From Nemertoderma westbladi (lineage: Eukaryota; Xenacoelomorpha; Nemertodermatida; Nemertodermatidae): a stretch of DNA of 52,406 nt. The notes under the pieces were generated by a model. It ran no database searches. It was not told the origin of the DNA and saw nothing but the letters and a program-made list of their open reading frames with translations. This document shows positions 44,778-52,406 of this stretch, piece after piece. Every line of letters begins with the position of its first letter. The stretch's first letter is position 1. The stretch is from positions 1-52,406 of the forward strand of contig JAUCBJ010007054.1 of the NCBI GenBank assembly GCA_032718475.1, read 5' to 3'. A program made the position numbers and the translations under genes.

Positions 44778-45470
44778 ATGCCTCATAAAACAGCCGCTGC
44801 ATCAAAAGATTTACATCGTGTGAGTTATTTATACCTTAAAAATAAATTTTCGTATTTCAGTCACAAACAACCTTTCAAAAAAAAAATAGATAGGATAATT
44901 TATAATTATCCGGTTTTGTTTTTTCCAGTAAATCATACTTTAATGATGCAACTAGCACCATTCTTATACACAACGTCTCGTCAGATATACAAGTTGACAT
45001 AGAACCAAAAACATACGAATATACAATACATATTGGCTACATATATACAAGTTATTGTGCAATCTCTGTAGTGACAATTTGTTGCCAAACCCCAGCACTA
45101 CCCTGCTGACACAAGGTATGAGACTTTGCGGTTACACCACATAGGTTGAGACGTAAATGCTAAGATACACAAGTCTTGATAACGCTGGGGATACTGGGAT
45201 GATCGCGAAGTCTCAGGTTTTGCGTTGAGGGGTTCGGCCGGCGATTCGTTATTGTGGTGTGGCGTTGGCGTATAATGTAATAAACGTACCAACTGTTATA
45301 TAAAGTTTAGATTATCGCCTATGTTATTATTTATGTATTTATTTTATTATTGATTTTCACAGGATAACCGAGATGTAAAGCACACCAACAGTAGTAGTAG
45401 TAGCCGCCAGGAAGAAGATAACGTTAGAGTGAGCACAGCGAATAAACGTGTTATACGAGCTCATTTAAGG
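44778..45470 (+). CDS. Candidate spliced gene, first two exons
   Basis: Exon 1 (44778-44819) would encode MPHKTAAASKDLHR and ends at a GTGAGT donor. A 543-bp intron would end at TTGATTTTCACAG (45362). Exon 2 (45363-45470) is 108 bases, keeps phase 0 at both ends and encodes a polar stretch with five consecutive Ser (an AGT repeat), then EEDNVRVSTANKRVIRAHLR. It ends at AAGG|GTAAGTACC, a very good donor. No family is recognised and no downstream exon is in the window, so the prediction rests only on splice-site quality and open phase. An alternative is a continuous 75-codon frame (44778-45002) or no gene at all. Exon 2 overlaps the first unit of array 4. Confidence 0.35.
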
Positions 45471-48400
45471 GTAAGTACCACAGTGAGCAAGCAAGTAGAT
45501 GAGTTATAGAGCTCATTTAATGGTAAGTACCACAGTGACCAAGCGAGTAGATGAGTTATAGAGCTCATTTAAGGGTAAGTACCAGGGTGAGCACAGCAAA
45601 CCAACGTGTTATACGAGCTCATTTAAGGGTAAGTACCACAGTGAGCAAGCAAGTAGATGAGTTATAGAGCTCATTTAAGGGTAAGTACCACAGTTAGCAA
45701 GCGAGTAGCTGAGTTATAGATCTCATTTAAGGGTAAGTACCAAAGTGATCAAGCGAAGAGATGAGTTATAGAGCTCATTTAATGGTAAGTACCACAGTGA
45801 CCAAGCGAGTAGATGAGTTAAAGAGCTCATTTAAGGGTAAGTACCACAGTGAGCAAGCGAGTAGATGAGTTATAGAGCTCATTTAATGGTAAGTACCACA
45901 GTGACCAAGCGAGTAGATGAGTTATAGAGCTCATTTAAGGGTAAGTACCGGGGTGAGCACAGCAAACCAACGTGTTATACGAGCTCATTTAAGGGTAAGT
46001 ACCACAGTGAGCAAGCAAGTAGATGAGTTATAGAGCTCATTTAAGGGTAAGTACCAAAGTGATCAAGCGAAGAGATGAGTTATAGAGCTCATTTAAGGGT
46101 AAGTACCACAGTGAGCAAGCGAGTAGATGAGTTAAAGAGCTCATTTAAGGGTAAGTACAACAGTAAGTATGCGAGTAGATCAGTTATATAGCTCATTAAG
46201 GGTAAGTACCACAGTGAGCAAGCAAGTAGATGAGTTATAGAGCTCATTTAAGGGTAAGTACCAGGGTGAGGACAGCAAACCAACGTGTTATACGAGCTCA
46301 TTTAAGGGTAAGTACCACAGTGAGCAAGCAAGTAGATGAGTTATAGAGCTCATTTAAGGGTAAGTACCAAAGTGATCAAGCGAGTAGATGAGTTATAGAG
46401 CTCATTTAATGGTAAGTACCACAGTGAGCAAGCGAGTAGATGAGTTATAGAGCTCATTTAATGGTAAGTACCACAGTGACCAAGCGAGTAGATGAGTTAT
46501 AGAGCTCATTTAAGGGTAAGTACCGGGGTGAGCACAGCAAACCAACGTGTTATACGAGCTCATTTAAGGGTAAGTACCACAGTGAGCAAGCAAGTAGATG
46601 AGTTATAGAGCTCATTTAAGGGTAAGTACCACAGTGAGCAAGCAAGTAGATGAGTTAAAGAGCTCATTTAAGGGTAAGTACCAAAGTGATCAAGCGAAGA
46701 GATGAGTTATAGAGCTCATTTAAGGGTAAGTACCACAGTGAGCAAGCGAGTAGATGAGTTAAAGAGCTCATTTAAGGGTAAGTACCACAGTAAGTATGCG
46801 AGTAGATGAGTTATATAGCTCATTAAGGGTAAGTACCACAGTGAGCAAGCAAGTAGATGAGTTAAAGAGCTCATTTAAGGGTAAGTACAAAAGCGAGCAA
46901 GCGAGTAGATGAGTTATAGAGCTCATTTAAGGGTAAGTACCAGGGTGAGGACAGCAAACCAACGTGTTATACGAGCTCATTTAATGGTAAGTACCACAGT
47001 GAGCAAACAAGTAGATGAGTTAAAGAGCTCATTTAAGGGTAAGTACAAAAGCGAGCAAGCGAGTAGATGAGTTATAGAGCTCATTTAAGGGTAAGTACCA
47101 GGGTGAGGACAGCAAACCAACGTGTTATACGAGCTCATTTAAGGGTAAGTACCACAGTGAGCAAGCAAGTAGATGAGTTAAAGAGCTCATTTAAGGGTAA
47201 GTACAAAAGCGAGCAAGCGAGTAGATGAGTTATAGAGCTCATTTAAGGGTAAGTACCAGGGTGAGGACAGCAAACCAACGTGTTATACGAGCTCATTTAA
47301 GGGTAAGTACCACAGTGAGCAAGCAAGTAGATGAGTTATAGAGCTCATTTAAGGGTAAGTACCAAAGTGATCAAGCGAGTAGATGAGTTATAGAGCTCAT
47401 TTAATGGTAAGTACCACAGTGAGCAAGCGAGTAGATGAGTTATAGAGCTCATTTAATGGTAAGTACCACAGTGACCAAGCGAGTAGATGAGTTATAGAGC
47501 TCATTTAAGGGTAAGTACCGGGGTGAGCACAGCAAACCAACGTGTTATACGAGCTCATTTAAGGGTAAGTACCACAGTGAGCAAGCAAGTAGATGAGTTA
47601 TAGAGCTCATTTAAGGGTAAGTACCAAAGTGATCAAGCGAAGAGATGAGTTATAGAGCTCATTTAAGGGTAAGTACCACAGTGAGCAAGCGAGTAGATGA
47701 GTTATAGAGCTCATTTAATGGTAAGTACCACAGTGAGCAAGCAAGTAGATGAGTTAAAGAGCTCATTTAAGGGTAAGTACAAAAGCGAGCAAGCGAGTAG
47801 ATGAGTTATAGAGCTCATTTAAGGGTAAGTACCAGGGTGAGGACAGCAAACCAACGTGTTATACGAGCTCATTTAAGGGTAAGTACCACAGTGAGCAAGC
47901 AAGTAGATGAGTTAAAGAGCTCATTTAAGGGTAAGTACAAAAGCGAGCAAGCGAGTAGATGAGTTATAGAGCTCATTTAAGGGTAAGTACCAGGGTGAGG
48001 ACAGCAAACCAACGTGTTATACGAGCTCATTTAAGGGTAAGTACCACAGTGAGCAAGCGAGTAGATGAGTTATAGAGCTCATTTAAGGGTAAGTACCACA
48101 GTGAGCAAGCAAGTAGATGAGTTAAAGAGCTAATTTAAGGGTAAGTACCACAGTGAGCAAGCGAGTAGATGAGTTATATAGCTCAATTAAGGGTAAGTAC
48201 AAAAGCGAGCAAGCGAGTAGATGAGTTATAGAGCTCATTTACGGGTAAGTACCAGGGTGAGGACAGCAAACCAACGTGTTATACGAGCTCATTTAAGGGT
48301 AAGTACCACAGTGAGCAAGCAAGTAGATGAGTTAAAGAGCTCATTTAAGGGTAAGTACAAAAGCGAGCAAGCGAGTAGATGAGTTATAGAGCTCATTTAA

Positions 48401-51400
48401 GGGTAAGTACCAGGGTGAGGACAGCAAACCAACGTGTTATACGAGCTCATTTAAGGGTAAGTACCACAGTGAGCAAGCAAGTAGATGAGTTATAGAGCTC
48501 ATTTAAGGGTAAGTACCAAAGTGATCAAGCGAGTAGATGAGTTATAGAGCTCATTTAATGGTAAGTACCACAGTGAGCAAGCGAGTAGATGAGTTATAGA
48601 GCTCATTTAATGGTAAGTACCACAGTGACCAAGCGAGTAGATGAGTTATAGAGCTCATTTAAGGGTAAGTACCGGGGTGAGCACAGCAAACCAACGTGTT
48701 ATACGAGCTCATTTAAGGGTAAGTACCACAGTGAGCAAGCAAGTAGATGAGTTATAGAGCTCATTTAAGGGTAAGTACCAAAGTGATCAAGCGAGTAGAT
48801 GAGTTATAGAGCTCATTTAATGGTAAGTACCACAGTGACCAAGCGAGTAGATGAGTTATAGAGCTCATTTAAGGGTAAGTACCAAAGTGATCAAGCGAGT
48901 AGATGAGTTATAGAGCTCATTTAATGGTAAGTACCACAGTGACCAAGCGAGTAGATGAGTTATAGAGCTCATTTAAGGGTAAGTACCGGGGTGAGCACAG
49001 CAAACCAACGTGTTATACGAGCTCATTTAAGGGTAAGTACCACAGTGAGCAAGCGAGTAGATGAGTTATAGAGCTCATTTAAGGGTAAGTACCATAGTGA
49101 GCAAGCGAGTAGATGAGTTATAGAGCTCATTTAAGGGTAAGTACCACAGTGAGCAAGCGAGTCGATGAGTTATAGAGCTCATTTAAGGGTAAGTACCGGG
49201 GTGAGCACAGCAAACCAACGTGTTATACGAGCTCATTTAAGGGTAAGTACCACAGTGAGCAAGCAAGTAGATGAGTTAAAGAGCTCATTTAAGGGTAAGT
49301 ACCATAATGACCAGGCGAGTAGATGAGTTTATAGAGCTCATTTAATGGTAAGTACCAAAGTGATCAAGCGAAGAGATGAGTTATAGAGCTCATTTAAGGG
49401 TAAGTACCAAAGTGATCAAGCGAGTAGATGAGTTATAGAGCTCATTTAAGGGTAAGTACCGGGGTGAGCACAGCAAACCAACGTGTTATACGAGCTCATT
49501 TAAGGGTAAGTACCACAGTGAGCAAGCAAGTAGATGAGTTATAGAGCTCATTTAAGGGTAAGTACAAAAGCGAGCAAGTGAGTAGATGAGTTATAGAGCT
49601 CATTTAAGGGTAAGTACCACAGTGAGCAAGCAAGTAGATGAGTTGAGTTAAAGAGCTCATTTAAGGGTAAGTACCACAGTGAGCAAGCAAGTAGATGAGT
49701 TAAAGAGCTCATTTAAGGGTAAGTACAAAAGCGAGCAAGCGAGTAGATGAGTTATAGAGCTCATTTAAGGGTAAGTACCAGGGTGAGGACAGCAAACCAA
49801 CGTGTTATACGAGCTCATTTAAGGGTAAGTACCACAGTGAGCAAGCAAGTAGATGAGTTAAAGAGCTCATTTAAGGGTAAGTACAAAAGCGAGCAAGCGA
49901 GTAGATGAGTTATAGAGCTCATTTAAGGGTAAGTACCAGGGTGAGGACAGCAAACCAACGTGTTATACGAGCTCATTTAAGGGTAAGTACCACAGTGAGC
50001 AAGCAAGTAGATGAGTTAAAGAGCTCATTTAAGGGTAAGTACAAAAGCGAGCAAGCGAGTAGATGAGTTATAGAGCTCATTTAAGGGTAAGTACCAGGGT
50101 GAGGACAGCAAACCAACGTGTTATACGAGCTCATTTAAGGGTAAGTACCACAGTGAGCAAGCGAGTAGATGAGTTATAGAGCTCATTTAAGGGTAAGTAC
50201 CACAGTGAGCAAGCAAGTAGATGAGTTAAAGAGCTAATTTAAGGGTAAGTACCACAGTGAGCAAGCGAGTAGATGAGTTATATAGCTCAATTAAGGGTAA
50301 GTGCCAGGGTGACCACAGCAAACCAACGTGTTTTACGAGCTTATTTAAGGGTAAGTACCACAGTGAGCAAGCGAGTAGATGAGTTATATAGCTCATTAAG
50401 GGTAAGTACCACAGTGAGCAAGCGAGTATATGAGTTATAGAGCTCACTTAAGGGTAAGTACCATAGTGAGCAAGCAAGTAGATGAGTTATAGAGCTCATT
50501 TAAGGGTAAGTACCAGGGTGAGCACAGCAATCCAACGTGTTATACGAGCTTATTTAAGGGTAAGTACTACAGTGACCAAGCGAGAAGATGAGTTAAAGAG
50601 CTCATTTAAGGGTAAGTACCATAGTGAGCAAGCGAGTAGATGAGTTATAGAGCTCATTTAAGGGTAAGAACCAGGGTGAGCACAGCAAACCAACGTGTTA
50701 TACGAGTTTATTTAAGGGTAAGTACTACAGTGACCAAGCGAGTAGATGAGTTAAAGAGCTCATTTAAGGGTAAGTACCATAATGACCAGGCGAGTAGATG
50801 AGTTATAGAGCTCATTTAATGGTAAGTACCAGGGTGAGCACAGCAAACCAACGTGTTATACGAGCTCATTTAAGGGTAAGTACCACAGTGAGCAAGCGAG
50901 TAGATGAGTTATAGAGCTCATTTAAGGGTAAGTACCACAGTGAGCAAGCGAGTAGATGAGTTATATAGCTCATTAAGGGTAAGTACCACAGTGAACAAGC
51001 GAGTAGATGAGTTATATAGCTCATTAAGGGTAAGTACCACAGTGACCAACCGAGTAGATGAGTTATAGAGCTCATTTAAGGGTAAGTACCACAGTGAGCA
51101 AGCGAATAGATGAGTTATAGAGCTCATTTAAGGGTAAGTACCACAGTGGGCAAGCGAGTAGATGAGTTATATAGCTCATTAAGGGTAAGTACCACAGTGA
51201 GCAAGCGAGTAGATGAGTTATATAGCTCATTAAGGGTAAGTACCACAGTGAGCAAGCGAGTAGATGAGTTAAAGAGCTCATTTAAGGGTAAGTACCACAG
51301 TTAGCAAGCGAATAGATGAGTTATAGAGCTTATTTAAGGGTAAGTACCACAGTGAGCAAGCGAGTAGATGAGTTGTATAGCTCATTAAGGGTAAGTACCA

Positions 51401-52406
51401 CAGTGACCAAGCGAGTAGATGAGTTATATATCTCAAATAAGGGTAGGTTCCAGGGTGAGCACAGCAAACCAACGTGTTATACGAGCTTATTTAAGGGTAA
51501 GTACTACAGTGACCAAGCGAGTAGATGAGTTAAAGAGCTCATTTAAGGGTAAGTACCACAATGATCAAGGAAGTAGATGAGTTATAGAGCTCATTTAAGG
51601 GTAAGTACCAGGGTGAGCACAGCAAACCAACGTGTTATACGAGCTCATTTAAGGGTAAGTACCAGAGTGAGCAAGCGAGTAGATGAGTTATAGAGCTCAT
51701 TTAAGGGTAAGTACCACAGTGAGCAATCGAGTAGATGAGTTATATAGCTCATTAAGGGTAAGTACCACAGTGAGCAAGCGAGTAGATGAGTTATATAGCT
51801 CATTAAGGGTAAGAACCACAGTGAGCAAGCGAGTAGATGAGTTAAAGAGCTCATTTAAGGGTAAGTACCACAGTGACCAAGCGAGTAGATGAGTTATAGA
51901 GCTCATTTAAGGGTAAGTACCACAGTGAGCAAGCGAATAGATGAGTTATAGAGCTCATTTAAGGGTAAGTACCACAGTGAGCAAGCAAGTAGATGAGTTA
52001 AAGAGCTCATTTAAGGGTAAGTACCACAGTGAGCAAGCAAGTAGATGAGTTAAAGAGCTCATTTAAGGGTAAGTACCACAGTGAGCAAGCAAGTAGATGA
52101 GTTAAAGAGCTCATTTAAGGGAGGGTAAGTACCACAGTGAGCAAGCGAGTAGATGAGTTATAGAGCTCATTTAAGGGTAAGTACCAGGGCGAGGACAGCA
52201 AACCAACGTGTTATACGAGCTCATTTAAGGGTAAGTACCACAGTGAGTATGCGAGTAGATGAGTTATAGAGCTCATTTAAGGGTAAGTACCACAGTGAGC
52301 AAGCGAGTAGATGAGTTTATAGAGCTCATTTAAGGGTAAGTACCACAGTGAGCACAGCATATCAACGTGTTATACGAGCTCATTTAAGGGTTAGTGCCAG
52401 AGTGAG
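45429..52406. repeat. Satellite array 4 (52/54-bp units with 5' splice-site-like core)
   Basis: About 130 tandem units to the window end. The common 52-bp unit contains GAGCTCATTTAAGGGTAAGT, then ACCACAGTGAGCAAGCGAGT and AGATGAGTTATA. A 54-bp variant has CACAGCAAACCAACGTGTTA and recurs every few units, giving a higher-order pattern; near 46,930-47,290 it repeats at about 160 bp. The first unit (45429-) has a unique AATAAACGTG variant at the unique-DNA edge. The 52-bp period is not a multiple of three, so open frames within the array are short and not genes. Confidence 0.96.

Noticed and set aside
50226-51906. Short open frames of about 70 codons in array 4
   Set aside because: They follow from the 52-bp unit and repeat across units with the same ends.

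Overview
The window looks like repeat-dense nuclear DNA of an invertebrate animal. It carries a spliced gene for a secreted protein with a TATA box, signal-peptide exon, intron and AATAAA signal, two LTR retroelement families (Ty3/gypsy and BEL/Pao), a two-ORF LINE, and about 25 kb of tandem satellite. A mollusc or another lophotrochozoan would fit, but no sequence here proves the taxon. Nothing suggests a prokaryote: there are no operons or ribosome-binding sites.

Layout. Positions 1-741 hold the right part of an LTR, about 95% like the BEL-type LTRs further on. It abuts a Ty3/gypsy integrase fragment (743-1648) and the end of that gypsy element (to about 1933). Positions 1934-7933 are satellite array 1, with 36- and 40-bp units. 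A LINE occupies about 7934-15851. Its ORF1 is exceptional: a SAP-like motif, a long 10-residue repeat domain, a Ulp1/C48 protease domain, a coiled coil and an RRM-like tail. ORF2 has an endonuclease and a reverse transcriptase. Positions 15852-20381 and 32991-40167 are two parts of one satellite, array 2/3, split by a 12.6-kb BEL/Pao element (20382-32990). The element has 1,217-bp LTRs that differ at only about three positions and a 5-bp target-site duplication. Its gag-protease-pol frame has lost the reverse transcriptase and integrase and contains an in-frame TGA, so it was probably mobilised in trans.

Positions 40168-45470 are mostly unique DNA. They hold a decayed acidic coding segment, a two-exon gene for a secreted His/Val/Gly-rich repeat protein (41042-42885), several hairpin-rich repeats, homopolymer G and C tracts, and a candidate small gene (44778-45470). 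The second exon of that candidate runs straight into array 4 (45429-52406), a satellite of 52-54-bp units.

The most unusual pattern is that two satellites are made of splice-site-like modules, both on the + strand. Array 2/3 repeats a branch-point-like CTAAC, a pyrimidine tract and a CAG end. Array 4 repeats a strong 5' splice-site match (GGGTAAGTACC) about 130 times, starting at a possible real exon/intron boundary. The LINE with a SUMO-protease-like domain in ORF1 is the other strong candidate for a little-described system.
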